A DNA stretch of 64,000 nt, taken from Nocardioides guangzhouensis (lineage in GTDB: Bacteria > Actinomycetota > Actinomycetes > Propionibacteriales > Nocardioidaceae). Shown in pieces: positions 32,434-41,123 of the stretch. The position numbers and the translations under genes were made by a program. The DNA is taken from the NCBI RefSeq assembly GCF_004519545.1, contig NZ_SDKM01000004.1, positions 124,000 through 187,999 of the forward strand, given 5' to 3'. Positions within the stretch are counted from its first letter, which is position 1; every line of letters starts with the position of its first letter. The notes beneath the pieces are model-generated. The model ran no database searches. It had not been told where the DNA came from and was given only the letters and a program-made list of their open reading frames with translations.

Positions 32434-33854
32434 CCGGCTTCCGCGGGCAAGGGCACTGCGGTCTGGGCCGTGCGCGCAACCGGACTGCCGCGCCGGGCCA
32501 ACGGGAGGTAGACGGCGCCCGCGACGAGGAACCCGACGAGCCAGGCGACGTCGGTGTAGCCGAGCGCCTCCGCCAGTGGTCCGGTGTAGAGACTGGTCAC
32601 CATGAACGGCACCTGGGCGACGAGCGCCACGGCGTACACGAGCAGCGCGCGACCGTTCCACAGCCCGTAGCGTCCCCCGTCGCGGCGGTAGAAGTCGCTG
32701 ATCACGTAGCTGCCGTGGTGGACGAGGTAGTAGTCCACCAGGTTGATCGCCGACCACGGGATGAGGACGTACAGGAGAAGGCTGACGAAGTTGTAGTAGT
32801 TGGCGAGGAAGTCGGCGGAGGCGCCGAGGGCGATGTACACGCCGATCGCGTGCAGGGCGATCGTGGTCACGACGCGGGCCCGGACCCCCGGGATCCAGCC
32901 GGGACGCGCGTTCTCCCCGAGGGTCAGCGCACACAGCATGCTGCAGTAGGCGTTGACCGAGTTGCCCGTGATGGCCGCGATCGCGAACGCGACGAGGACC
33001 ACCTTGCCCAGCGGCCCGAGCAGGTCGGCGAACGCACCCATGACGTCGTCCCCCGTCGCGGCGAGACCGAGGACCGCCCCGAGGGCGAACAGGAGCACGG
33101 TGCTGCTGACGCAGCCGAGGTAGGTCCCCCAGAAGGCGCCACGACCGCCGCTGTCCGCGGGCAGGTAGCGGGAGTAGTCAGAGACGTACGGCGCGTAGGC
33201 CAGCTGCCAGACCGCGCCCACGGCCAGCATGGAGAAGAAGCCGGCGGTGGAGAAGCCGCCCCGGTCCCAGACGATGTCACCGGAGCCGTTCACTGCGAGC
33301 ACACACATGCAGAGGACCAGCGGCACGCCGACGAGGTAGGCGCTCACGCCTGTCACCCACCGCACCAGGCGATAGCCGCACAGCGCGATCAGGAGGCTCG
33401 CCACTGCCGCGACCCAGGTCACGCCGCCCGGGTCGATGCGGTTGTCGACCGCGACCAGCGCGTCGCCGGCCACGACCAGGTTGGACGCGAAGAAGCCGAC
33501 GAACATCACCAGCGCCACGAGCACGATGAGGGCCGACCCGCGCAACCCGAACTGGCCGCGGGCCTGGATCATCTGAGGGATGCCCATGGTCGGACCCTGA
33601 GCCGCGTGGAGCGCCATCCCGATGCCACCCACGACGTTCCCGACCACGACCGCGACGAGCGCCCACGGAAGTGACAGGCCGAACAGCGTGGTCGCCAACG
33701 CTCCCGTCACGACCGTCAGCGGGGTCATGTTCATGCCGAACCAGATCGCCGTCAGCTCGCGCGGACGGCCGTGGCGCTCGCCCTCGGGGATCGGGGCGAT
33801 GGTCTGACGCTCGATCTCGAACAGACGCGGACGGGGCACGCGTGTCTCGGGCAT
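32430..33854 (-). CDS. NCS1 family cytosine/purine-type permease
   Basis: A 474-residue transporter with about twelve helices. NCS1 signatures include WFGMNMTPLTVVTGAL, GPTMGIPQMIQARGQFG, APYVSDYSRYLP and the late NLVDYYLVHHGSYVI. These proteins import cytosine, purines, allantoin, hydantoins or vitamins by Na+ or H+ symport. Coupling to the amidohydrolase (ATGA overlap) suggests import followed by deamination or ring opening of a nucleobase-like compound. The ATG at 33854 follows GGAG; a TTG 21 nt upstream is less likely. The upstream region is rich in palindromes. Confidence 0.92.
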   Translation of the reverse strand: MPETRVPRPRLFEIERQTIAPIPEGERHGRPRELTAIWFGMNMTPLTVVTGALATTLFGLSLPWALVAVVVGNVVGGIGMALHAAQGPTMGIPQMIQARGQFGLRGSALIVLVALVMFVGFFASNLVVAGDALVAVDNRIDPGGVTWVAAVASLLIALCGYRLVRWVTGVSAYLVGVPLVLCMCVLAVNGSGDIVWDRGGFSTAGFFSMLAVGAVWQLAYAPYVSDYSRYLPADSGGRGAFWGTYLGCVSSTVLLFALGAVLGLAATGDDVMGAFADLLGPLGKVVLVAFAIAAITGNSVNAYCSMLCALTLGENARPGWIPGVRARVVTTIALHAIGVYIALGASADFLANYYNFVSLLLYVLIPWSAINLVDYYLVHHGSYVISDFYRRDGGRYGLWNGRALLVYAVALVAQVPFMVTSLYTGPLAEALGYTDVAWLVGFLVAGAVYLPLARRGSPVARTAQTAVPLPAEAG

Positions 33855-33871
33855 GGCTTGCTCCAGGGTCG

Positions 33872-33968
33872 GCAAGGGAATTCCTTGCGGTCGATGCCAA
33901 ATAATCCGTGATGCAGATCACGAAGTACAGAAGCGAATGCATCGCCGTTCTTGATGACCTGCATCAAG
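33872..33968. promoter_or_regulatory. Three palindromes upstream of the NCS1 permease operon
   Basis: GCAAGG-GAATT-CCTTGC (33872-33888), GTGAT-GCAG-ATCAC (33908-33921) and CTTGATG-ACCTG-CATCAAG (33950-33968) are all perfect. They lie in the AT-richer 115 bp before the permease start and are candidate operators. Beyond them, 33969-34195 has no recognisable feature. Confidence 0.5.
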
Positions 33969-34195
33969 ATTTGGGGCACTGCTTCGCGCCCCAGGGAGAA
34001 GCCATCGCCCATCGGCCGGCTGCGGGCGATCAGGGCGACGGCGGGTGGGATGCCGCCGGCCCCACGGCCGAAGGACTGTCCGGGAGCCGGCGGCATCTCC
34101 TGACGGCCAGATCGGTGTGGCCGTCGCCCGACCGCCGGATGTCCCGCACCCGGCCGGCCGCCTTCCGGAGGAAGTCTCCGTGGTCGAGGAGGCGC

Positions 34196-34470
34196 TCAGT
34201 CGCTGAGCCGCTCCCCGGTGTCGGTGTCGAACACGTGCACGTGGCGCGGGTCGGTGGTCACGAAGACCGTCTCGCCCTTCTGCACGTGGTCGCGCCCGCT
34301 GACCCGGATGATGACGTTCGAGGGGGTGCCCTCGACCCCGCAGGTGCCGTAGACGTAGGCGTCGGAGCCGAGCTCCTCGACCACCGTCACCTGCACCGGC
34401 AGACCGTGCTCACTGTCCTTCTCGATCCGCCACGCCTCGGGCCGCACCCCGACGGTGATGTTGCTCTGGG
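34196..34470 (-). pseudogene. C-terminal fragment of a MalK/UgpC-type sugar ABC ATPase
   Basis: The frame reads ITVGVRPEAWRI, VTVVEELGSDAYVYG, VIIRVSGRDHVQKGETV and HVHVFDTDTGERLSD, which is the TOBE-like regulatory end of MalK/MsmX/UgpC ATPases. The whole nucleotide-binding domain is missing. Upstream sequence in the same frame is unrelated. It is a deletion remnant, probably left by the rearrangement that brought in the small-gene cluster next to it. Confidence 0.85.
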
Positions 34471-34863
34471 CGAGGTTCCGTCCTCCCGCCCACGCACCGG
34501 CACAGAGCGTCAGTCCACTGAGACGCACCTTCCTTGGCGGCAAGACGGCGCGACGTGGAGGGAGGCGACGTGTCGCCCCGATGAGCGGTGTTGAGCGCAA
34601 TGCCCAGGGAGGGCGATGTTGTCCCATGCGGTGGCGCTGTTGCGGCCTCTGGCAGGAGTATCCGCGCGTCCGCTCAGGACACTCAGTGGGACCGGAGACG
34701 CCAGCCAGCCCAAGGTGTGGCCAACCCACCCCCAGCCGTGCGGCTGCCAGCCCCTGCCGGCGGGTCTGCACGACCGCGCAGGAACGGCGCAGGTCACTAG
34801 CGTTCCAGGCACACCGAGAGACGGTGAAGCCCAAGAGGACCAGGAAGCGAGGCGGCGAGGAAC
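34471..34863. other. Intergenic stretch with one repeated motif
   Basis: No convincing gene is seen. At 34541-34561 lies a 21-bp sequence (CAAGACGGCG...ACGTGGAGG) that recurs with two mismatches at 39169-39189, in both cases a few hundred bases upstream of short hypothetical genes. Confidence 0.5.
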
Positions 34864-35055
34864 ATGCAAACCGATCAGACCACACGGAAGCTGCACACGA
34901 TCCTGATCCAGCTCGCCAAGCGACAAGACGAGCTTGCGGCTACCGAGGCTGCCGCAACGCGCTACTGGGCCCCCTGCCCCCCAACCGTCCTCGGAGACCG
35001 CACGGCGGCCACGCTGCTGCGTGCCGAAGCCGATCGACTCGCCACCGCCAGCTGA
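34864..35055 (+). CDS. Hypothetical 63-residue protein
   Basis: The product starts MQTDQTTRKLHTILIQLAKR and is predicted to be mostly helical, with repeated Ala-Glu motifs (ATEAAATRYW, LLRAEADRLATA) around a short PCPP turn. GGCGAGGAAC precedes the ATG. It is the first of four closely packed small genes and lies 11 nt upstream of the next. No family recognised. Confidence 0.6.
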   Translation: MQTDQTTRKLHTILIQLAKRQDELAATEAAATRYWAPCPPTVLGDRTAATLLRAEADRLATAS

Positions 35056-35066
35056 AGGAGCTGACC

Positions 35067-35318
35067 ATGCACACCGTCCTCCCCCAGAACGAGAAGTACC
35101 TCCGCGACCTCTTCGGCTCCGAGCTCGGAGACGGAGCGTGCGTCCTCGACGCCGATCGACAGGTGGGCTACGTCCGCCTCGAGTTCGGCAGTCACCGTGG
35201 CCCTGACTCGGCGTACTGGGACGGCTGGTTCAGCGTCACCCGCACCCGTGACGGGCACCCGCTCAGCGGCAAGGTGATGAACGGTCCGCTCGTCCAGGTG
35301 CTGGGGAGCCGGTCATGA
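35067..35318 (+). CDS. Hypothetical 83-residue protein
   Basis: Good ribosome site (GAAGGAG, 6 nt before ATG). The sequence is balanced and globular-looking, with RDLFGSELGDGACVLDADRQ, VGYVRLEFG and DSAYWDGWFSVTRTRDG. It is probably a small beta-rich domain. Its stop overlaps the next start as ATGA. No known family recognised. Confidence 0.65.
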   Translation: MHTVLPQNEKYLRDLFGSELGDGACVLDADRQVGYVRLEFGSHRGPDSAYWDGWFSVTRTRDGHPLSGKVMNGPLVQVLGSRS

Positions 35319-35455
35319 CCTGGCACACTGTGGTCGCGGCCGCCGACGAGTTCCAGCGCCACCTCGGCGCCATTCGCGCCGCGGGCGGAGTCATCACAGG
35401 CAGCTGCCCGTGCGCGGCCGGCTTCCGGGTCACCTACGTCACGAAGGAGGGCTGA
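35315..35455 (+). CDS. Hypothetical 46-residue protein
   Basis: Starts inside the preceding stop codon (ATGA overlap), so it is translationally coupled. The sequence MTWHTVVAAADEFQRHLGAI leads to a CPC motif in GSCPCAAGFRVTYVTKEG. It is too short to classify. Ends 3 nt before the next start. Confidence 0.55.
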   Translation: MTWHTVVAAADEFQRHLGAIRAAGGVITGSCPCAAGFRVTYVTKEG

Positions 35456-35458
35456 GCC

Positions 35459-35593
35459 ATGCATCACGAGATTCCCAGTCCCGAACAGGCAGCCGAGCTT
35501 GCTGCGTGGTGGCGTCAGGCGTTCGAGGCACTCGAGCGCAGCGTGCCCCGGCGAGTGAGTGAGGGCTCCCGATCCAGCTCGTCGGAGACGTAG
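35459..35593 (+). CDS. Hypothetical 44-residue protein
   Basis: Begins MHHEIPSPEQAAELAAWWRQ and ends in a Ser/Arg-rich tail. An AAGGAGG lies 6-12 nt upstream within the end of the previous gene. It is the fourth and last member of the small-gene cluster. Function unknown. Confidence 0.5.
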   Translation: MHHEIPSPEQAAELAAWWRQAFEALERSVPRRVSEGSRSSSSET

Positions 35594-35763
35594 TCCCACC
35601 GACGCCGCACCGAACAGATCGAGTCCGAAGTCCGCTCCTGTGCGTTCCAACCCGATCGCCTGCGAGGACGACCTCTCACGGTGCGGCGATTCACGGTGTG
35701 GCGATCAGCCCATCGCCTCGGCGGACAGGTGGGTCGCCGACCGATCTCTGCCAGCATGGGCGA

Positions 35764-36954
35764 GTGGAGCCGTTCTTCGACCTTGCCGACCCCGCTTTCG
35801 ACGTCACCTCCGATCTGGTGCACAGCACCCGGGACGACCGGTGGTGGGTGGAGACGCCCTACGGGTGGGCGGTGCTGTCCTATGAGCAGGGCGTCGAGCT
35901 ACTGAAGGACCGCCGGTTCCAGCAGGGCAACGCCCGCTGGCCCGCGCAGAACGGGGTGCCGGATGGCCCGTTCACCCAATGGTGGCGGGAGACGCTGCTG
36001 TCCCTGGAGGGCGAGGACCACCTGCGGATCCGCCGGCTGCTCGGCCCGGCGTTCCGCAACCGGGCGATCTTGGCCATGCAGCCCCGGTTTCAGGAGCTGG
36101 CCGACGAGCTGGTGGACGGGTTCGCAGACCGCGGTGAGTGCGAGTTCATCTCAGAATTCGCCGAGCCGTACTCGGCTCGAATCCTGTGCCTGCTGCTCGG
36201 GCTCCCGGAGGAGAACTGGCCACAGCTCGCCCACTGGGCCGACGACCTCGGCAAGTCCTTCGGAATCCGGATCGCCGACGATCTGCCCCGGATCGAGGCG
36301 GCCCTCGAAGGGCTCTACGGGTACGTCGACGAGGTGATCGACAGACGGCAGGCAGAGCCGGCAGACGACCTGGTGTCGACCTTGATCGCGGTCTCCACCG
36401 CCGAGGACGGGCGACTGTCGCGGCGCGAGCTCGAGGTCGCCCTGGTCTTCCTGGCGTTCGCCGGGATGGAGACCACCCGCAACCAGTTGGGGCTGGCCCT
36501 GCAAGTCCTGCTGAGGCATCCCGATCAGTGGCGACTTCTCGGCGAGCGGCCGGACCTGGGTGCCCAGGCCGTCGAGGAGGTCATGCGCGTGAGCCCCACC
36601 GTCACCTGGGTCACCCGAGAGGCAATCCACGACGTCGACTTCCATGGGCTGAGGATCCCGGCCGGTGGCATCGTCCAGGTGCTGTCCCACGCCGCCGGGA
36701 CCGACCCCCGCGCGATGCCCGACCCGTCCTTCGACATCACCGAGCAGCGGCCGGCCCACGTCGGCTTCGGCGCCGGAATGCACCACTGCCTGGGCCACTT
36801 CGTGGCCCGCACCGACATGGCGGTGGCGCTGCCGCTGCTCGCCCGGCGGATGCCCGACGCCGTCCCCGACGGACCGGGCGATTGGCTCCCGGTGTCGGGC
36901 AACACCGGCGCGCGGCGGTTCCCGATCCGGTTCCGCGCCGTCCTACCCGACTGA
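35764..36954 (+). CDS. Cytochrome P450
   Basis: A 396-residue soluble bacterial P450. The heme-ligand loop is FGAGMHHCLG with Cys342. The I-helix oxygen motif is FAGMETTRN (residues 232-240), Met replacing the more usual Asp/His, and the K-helix is EEVMR (271-275). The GTG at 35764 matches homologue starts (VEPFFDLADPAFDV). Substrate cannot be inferred, and no ferredoxin or reductase gene is adjacent. It stands alone between the small-gene cluster and a membrane protein, so electrons must come from partners elsewhere. Confidence 0.92.
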   Translation: MEPFFDLADPAFDVTSDLVHSTRDDRWWVETPYGWAVLSYEQGVELLKDRRFQQGNARWPAQNGVPDGPFTQWWRETLLSLEGEDHLRIRRLLGPAFRNRAILAMQPRFQELADELVDGFADRGECEFISEFAEPYSARILCLLLGLPEENWPQLAHWADDLGKSFGIRIADDLPRIEAALEGLYGYVDEVIDRRQAEPADDLVSTLIAVSTAEDGRLSRRELEVALVFLAFAGMETTRNQLGLALQVLLRHPDQWRLLGERPDLGAQAVEEVMRVSPTVTWVTREAIHDVDFHGLRIPAGGIVQVLSHAAGTDPRAMPDPSFDITEQRPAHVGFGAGMHHCLGHFVARTDMAVALPLLARRMPDAVPDGPGDWLPVSGNTGARRFPIRFRAVLPD

Positions 36955-37246
36955 CGGGCACCGGTGTTCGAGGACTCCCCCGGTCGCGTGTCCCTGGGCT
37001 CGTCGCGCGCTCGGGCGAGCGAGTGGCGGAACGGCAGCCCGGGCCACTGCCTCGGGCCGGACGAGTCGCCGAACGGGAGGCCACAACAGCGTGACCGACT
37101 CACCCGGCTCGGCACCATGCACTGGAGGGGCGGGACCGACTGACCCCTGGCGCCACCAAAGGTGTCCCATTCCGTCGCGAGCGCTTCACGTCGTGTCCTC
37201 ACGAAGCCGCTAACCGAACTGGCCGCCCGAGATGAGCGTCCACACT
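36955..37246. other. Intergenic stretch without recognised features
   Basis: The sequence between the P450 and the hairpin before the next gene contains no gene with credible start, codon use or homology that I can see. Confidence 0.5.
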
Positions 37247-37273
37247 TCTCCTCCGCTCGCCCGGCGGAGGAGA
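37247..37273 (+). promoter_or_regulatory. Hairpin sequestering a ribosome-binding site
   Basis: TCTCCTCCGC (37247-37256) and GCGGAGGAGA (37264-37273) form a perfect 10-bp stem with a 7-nt loop. The right arm contains GGAGGAG, the ribosome site for the ATG at 37283. If transcribed, the stem would hide it. Confidence 0.6.
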
Positions 37274-37282
37274 ATCGGGTGC

Positions 37283-37600
37283 ATGTCCGCGCCGTTCGGC
37301 GACCTGGGGCCGACCCGCAGCCAGATCATCGGAAGGCTGTTCGTGGCCACCGTGATCGGTGCCCTGGCGCTCCTCACGGTCGCTGCCGTCACGGCCGTCG
37401 GCGCGAACGGCCTCGGTGAGGGTGTGGACACCTCCACAGCCCTCGAGCTCGCGTTCACGCTGGCCGGGCCGTCGCTGCTCGGGGTGGCGCTCGGCGCCGC
37501 CGCGATGAGGATGCGCGCCGCCGGGACCATAGGGTCGTGCGAATCCCCGTGCAGCCATTCCCAGGGATCGCGGCATCCGCCGCGAGCCGCCACCGCATGA
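37283..37600 (+). CDS. Small membrane protein
   Basis: A 105-residue protein with two clear helices (RLFVATVIGALALLTVAAV and LELAFTLAGPSLLGVALGAA) and a polar tail. GGAGGAG lies 10 nt upstream of the chosen ATG, but inside a stable hairpin. No family recognised. It stands alone. Confidence 0.6.
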   Translation: MSAPFGDLGPTRSQIIGRLFVATVIGALALLTVAAVTAVGANGLGEGVDTSTALELAFTLAGPSLLGVALGAAAMRMRAAGTIGSCESPCSHSQGSRHPPRAATA

Positions 37601-37671
37601 AACGTCCGCGATCCCGTCGCGTCGGAGATCACAGTCATACCGCCGCCGTCCGGCGACCCACGGACATCCAC

Positions 37672-37818
37672 TCATGCCGGTGGTCTCAAGGGGTCATCGC
37701 CACACTTCCTGATTCGAAGAAGGTTGCGATGGTTCGGAGCTTTCGGGGGTGTGGCCCCCGGATCCAGGCGATTACCCGGCGTGTGGCGCCAAGCCGTAGC
37801 GGCAGCGAGGCTCGGCAT
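37672..37818 (-). CDS. Possible 48-residue ORF
   Basis: Supported mainly by a very good ribosome site (CAGGAGG, 5 nt before ATG). The product (MPSLAAATAW start, basic middle) resembles no known family. It lies just beyond the hairpin after the metalloprotease gene. The rest of 37601-37873 shows nothing. Confidence 0.3.
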   Translation of the reverse strand: MPSLAAATAWRHTPGNRLDPGATPPKAPNHRNLLRIRKCGDDPLRPPA

Positions 37819-37873
37819 CGTGTCCTCCTGCACGACGTCGCGGTCGGGCTGACGTTCTGCAGGCGTTACTACT

Positions 37874-37890
37874 CGCGGAATGCTTCCGCG
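37874..37890 (-). terminator. Hairpin after the metalloprotease gene
   Basis: CGCGGAA-TGC-TTCCGCG, a perfect 7-bp stem, ends 15 nt past the stop codon of the minus-strand metalloprotease gene. Confidence 0.55.
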
Positions 37891-37904
37891 GGCTCGCGCT
37901 CGCG

Positions 37905-38807
37905 TCAGCCGGCAGCCCGGTAGAACAGCCAGGCGTCCCGCATCCGCTGGGACTGTCCTCGGGTGAACTGGGTGTAGCACGCGTCGTACGAGTAGTCCAT
38001 GTAGTTGTGGATCGGGTCGAAGCCCGGCGCGTTGCATGTGTCCTTGCCCTCGGGACAACCGTTGGTCGGGGTCTTCTCGGCGGGTGTGTCATCGACGAAG
38101 TCACCCTTGCTGTTGCAGCCACCGAAGAACGTGTGCTCCAGGTTCAGCCAGTGACCGACCTCGTGCGTCGCGGTCTCGCCCTGGTCGTACCGGCCCGCGT
38201 AGGTCGTCGACACACCGCGGAGCGACTCCCAGTCGATGACCACGCCGTCGAGATGTACCTGTCCAGGCTTCGTGACGACGTCAGGAAGGTAGGCCCAACC
38301 CAAGTAAGGACCTGCGGTGGAGGTGTAGAAATTCAATGCGTCCGCACCGCCCTGGCGCAGGGCGGTCTTCATCGAGTTCTCGTTCACGCCGCTCGGGCCG
38401 GCGTAGAACCACGCCGCGTTGTCCGTGCGCGTCACTCCAGCCAGTTCGAAGGAGAACCCGGTGTCGGCACCGCCCTCGCCTCCGGCGAACGTCTTGTTCA
38501 AGACGGCGATCTGGTCGGCGAGCTGCCGGTTGGTAAGAGACCCTGTCCGTCCGTCGGTGACGACGTGGACGTAGACCTGAATGGTCTGGGCGAAGTCTGA
38601 CTCGGCCTGGCCCTTGGCCGAAGCGGGCAGGTCGCCATGGGTCTCGGAGAGGACCGGCTCCCGGTCGGAACCGCCGCGGCCCTGCACGGACGCGGACGTT
38701 GAATCGCATACGCCCCGGTCCCGAGTGGCGGCCGCCGTGTCGGCGCCCTGCGCCGGAAGAGCCGCGGCCACTGCCACGGCGATCACCATGCCTGTGATGA
38801 GATTCAT
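37905..38807 (-). CDS. Secreted M43-type zinc metalloprotease
   Basis: A 300-residue exported protease. The signal peptide is visible (MNLITGMVIAVAVAAALPAQ, cleavage near Ala-Gln-Gly-Ala). The zinc site is HEVGHWLNLEH (215-225), the HExxHxxGxxH type with the third His in the usual spacing, and NYMDYSYD (268-275) is the Met-turn of metzincins. Sequence around GVVIDWESLRG matches pappalysin-family (M43B, cytophagalysin-like) enzymes. Four late Cys (GGCNSKG, GCPEGKDTCNA) may form disulfides. It acts outside the cell; substrate unknown. Isolated gene. Confidence 0.92.
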   Translation of the reverse strand: MNLITGMVIAVAVAAALPAQGADTAAATRDRGVCDSTSASVQGRGGSDREPVLSETHGDLPASAKGQAESDFAQTIQVYVHVVTDGRTGSLTNRQLADQIAVLNKTFAGGEGGADTGFSFELAGVTRTDNAAWFYAGPSGVNENSMKTALRQGGADALNFYTSTAGPYLGWAYLPDVVTKPGQVHLDGVVIDWESLRGVSTTYAGRYDQGETATHEVGHWLNLEHTFFGGCNSKGDFVDDTPAEKTPTNGCPEGKDTCNAPGFDPIHNYMDYSYDACYTQFTRGQSQRMRDAWLFYRAAG

Positions 38808-39391
38808 GGTCGGCTTCGATTCGCTCGAAGGAGAGTGACAGCAGCCACCCGGATCAAGGATTCGACCCTAACTCCGCGAACTGCCGAGAGTCACCACCGC
38901 AGAGTTCACCGAACGGACTCTCTCTCATCTGCCGCGATCCGCGCTCCCAGGAAGGTGCGTGACACCGCCGCCAGTCGGCGCGCCGCAAGCGGCCACCCGG
39001 CGCGCACCCCATGGGCATGCGGCGAACCCGACTCTGGCGTCACGCCCCACCCGCGCGAGCCTGGAGCGTGACGCAGGTCGGGAGTCTGCTGCGCTACCCA
39101 CTCGCACCTTCATGTCTACGTCACATGTTCGGTGCCCCACGACCAAGTGGTCGCTGGGGTTGCCTCGACAAGACGGCGAAACGTGGAGGCACGCGAGCGA
39201 GCGCTCGAGGCCCTGCGGCCCGGAGCCGTTCCGATAGGACTTCTCTCGGGCGCACCCGTGGCCTGAGCCCGGGATAAGGCACCTGTCTCAAGTCGGATGC
39301 GGGAGTTAGGGATCCTGCCCGACGCGCCCGGCTACCTCAGGCACGCAGAGTGATCGGTGTCCGCATTCAGGCACTCCATGAGGAGCACATC
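38808..39391. other. Long intergenic stretch
   Basis: No gene with credible codon use or homology is seen. It contains the second copy (39169-39189) of the 21-bp motif also found at 34541-34561. Other short inverted repeats were not convincing. Confidence 0.5.
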
Positions 39392-39529
39392 ATGTACGCC
39401 AACTACCCCTACGTGGCCAGCGAGGTCGCCTACCGTGGCGACCGGATCCGTGACGCGCTCGGACTCGATTCCCGCGTGCCCGCTCGTTCGCGCCGACGCT
39501 TCCGCAAGAACAAGGCCCGCGCCACCTGA
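39392..39529 (+). CDS. Hypothetical 45-residue basic protein
   Basis: MYANYPYVASEVAYRGDRIRD followed by a strongly basic tail (RSRRRFRKNKARAT). GAGGAG lies 8-13 nt before the ATG. The basic tail suggests nucleic-acid or membrane-surface contact, but this is only inference. No family recognised. Confidence 0.55.
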   Translation: MYANYPYVASEVAYRGDRIRDALGLDSRVPARSRRRFRKNKARAT

Positions 39530-39725
39530 CCGAGGTGGCAGGCCGACTGTCCCACGGCAGAGCTCGCACAAACCTGATCCGGTCGTCCGGATCAGGTGCG
39601 ATTCGTGCGCTGCGGAACCTGCGACGCTCCGCCGCCCAGGCGCTTTCTCCGGCCAGTCAGTTCGGATGGCGTTCGCTCGCCGGACCGGTCCGTCGAGACC
39701 TGGCCTCACAGCTAGGCTCCGACGC

Positions 39726-40019
39726 ATGACGGAGTACCAGGTGACCCGGTGGCGCGAGCTTCCGTCGATGGTCGCGGCCAGGGCGGGGGACGAGCTCGTG
39801 AAGTCCGAGCTCGCATCGCGGTTGCAGGAGGCGATCGATGAGGCTGCGATGCGGCTCGGTGACACCGGCGCCGACGACTACCTCGCGGGCTGGGAACGGA
39901 CCCCCTGGACCACGACCGACGGTACGCCGGTCGAGGTGCTTGACCGAGTCACTTCCGAGCTCGAAGCGGAGTGGCCGGCCGACAGGATCGCGGAATACCT
40001 CAGCAGGCTGGGCCGGTGA
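39726..40019 (+). CDS. Virulence-factor-domain (PF13769-like) protein
   Basis: A 97-residue protein beginning TEYQVTRWRELPSMVAARAG, with RLQEAIDEAAMRLGDTGADDYLAGWER, the pattern of the small PF13769 'virulence factor' family. These proteins occur beside folate- and homocysteine-methyltransferase genes in several phyla. Its TGA overlaps the GTG of the methyltransferase gene, so the two are translationally coupled. The family name is historical, and its biochemical role is unknown. A subunit or accessory to the methyltransferase is the natural hypothesis. Confidence 0.8.
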   Translation: MTEYQVTRWRELPSMVAARAGDELVKSELASRLQEAIDEAAMRLGDTGADDYLAGWERTPWTTTDGTPVEVLDRVTSELEAEWPADRIAEYLSRLGR

Positions 40020-40900
40020 ACCGGCTGGCGGCGCTGCTGGGCGCGGAACGCCCCGTCTTGCTCGACGGCGGTATGGGGTCGCTGCTGCAGGACGCGGGTC
40101 TCGAGGACGGTGCGCCCGGTGAGCTCTGGAATCTCGAGAACCGGGACGCGGTCCGCACGGCGCACGCGGCGTACGCCGAGGCGGGGGCCCGGCTTCTCAC
40201 CACCAACACGTTCGGCGGGACGCGACCACGGCTGGAGATGCACGGCCTGGGCGACCGCGTCGGCGAGGTGAACCGGACGGCGGCGCAGATCGCGCGATCA
40301 GTGGCGGACGAGCGCCGTCTGCTCGTCGCGGGCGACCTCGGCCCGACCGGTGAGCTGCTCGCGCCCCTGGGGGCCCTGACACGCGAGGACGCGCAGGAGT
40401 TGTTCGCCGAACAGCTGGTCGGACTGGTCGAGGGCGGCATCGACCTGGTGCTGGTCGAGACGCTGAGCGACCTCGGCGAGGCCGAAGCGGCCCTGACTGC
40501 GGCACGCACGGTCGCGCCCGGCCTTCCGGTCGCAGTGACGATGAGCTTCGACACCAACCTGCGCACGATGATGGGCGTCCGCCCAGCCGACGCGGTGGCG
40601 CATCTGGCAGCCGCAGGCGCCGACGCCGTGGGCGCCAACTGCGGCCGGGGACCCGCGGAGATGGAGATCATCGCAGGGGAGATGGTGCGTGCCCGCACCG
40701 GTGACCTGCTCCTGATCGCCCAGTCGAACGCCGGCCTACCCCAGGTCGTGGGAGACCACTTCGAGTACGACGCCACCGCCGACGACCTGGCTGCTCACGC
40801 CGGCCGGCTGGCTGAGCTCGGTATCGACCTTATCGGCGGCTGTTGTGGCTCGACCCCCGCACACATCGCCGCCATGGACGCCATCCTCACCCCAACCTGA
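40016..40900 (+). CDS. Homocysteine S-methyltransferase family protein
   Basis: A 294-residue Zn-dependent methyltransferase barrel. LLDGGMGSLLQDAGLEDG opens the domain, and the zinc ligands are Cys209 (GANCGRG) and Cys276-277 (GGCCGSTPAHI). The form is closer to the betaine- or corrinoid-dependent class (BHMT/MetH N-domain style: TNTFGGTRPRL, GDLGPTGELL) than to the MmuM paralogue at 1442-2356. The methyl donor is not predictable. Coupling to the PF13769 gene suggests the two proteins form one system. Confidence 0.88.
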   Translation: MNRLAALLGAERPVLLDGGMGSLLQDAGLEDGAPGELWNLENRDAVRTAHAAYAEAGARLLTTNTFGGTRPRLEMHGLGDRVGEVNRTAAQIARSVADERRLLVAGDLGPTGELLAPLGALTREDAQELFAEQLVGLVEGGIDLVLVETLSDLGEAEAALTAARTVAPGLPVAVTMSFDTNLRTMMGVRPADAVAHLAAAGADAVGANCGRGPAEMEIIAGEMVRARTGDLLLIAQSNAGLPQVVGDHFEYDATADDLAAHAGRLAELGIDLIGGCCGSTPAHIAAMDAILTPT

Positions 40901-41123
40901 ACCGCTGTTGGCTCGATCAGAGGTGAGTCATACCCGCTTGTCGGCGCCCCTGAGGAAGGCTCGTCGCGCCGGCAGTCGGGGAAGCGCCACGGTCACTGGC
41001 TGCCACTGCCACCGCCCGGCCTCAAGGACCTGCCCTGTCGTGGCGCGTCTTTCCGCGTATGACAGTCACGAACCTCATTACTGGGCACGCGTCGGGCGCG
41101 AAGGGCGCAGTTCCGATCCCAGC

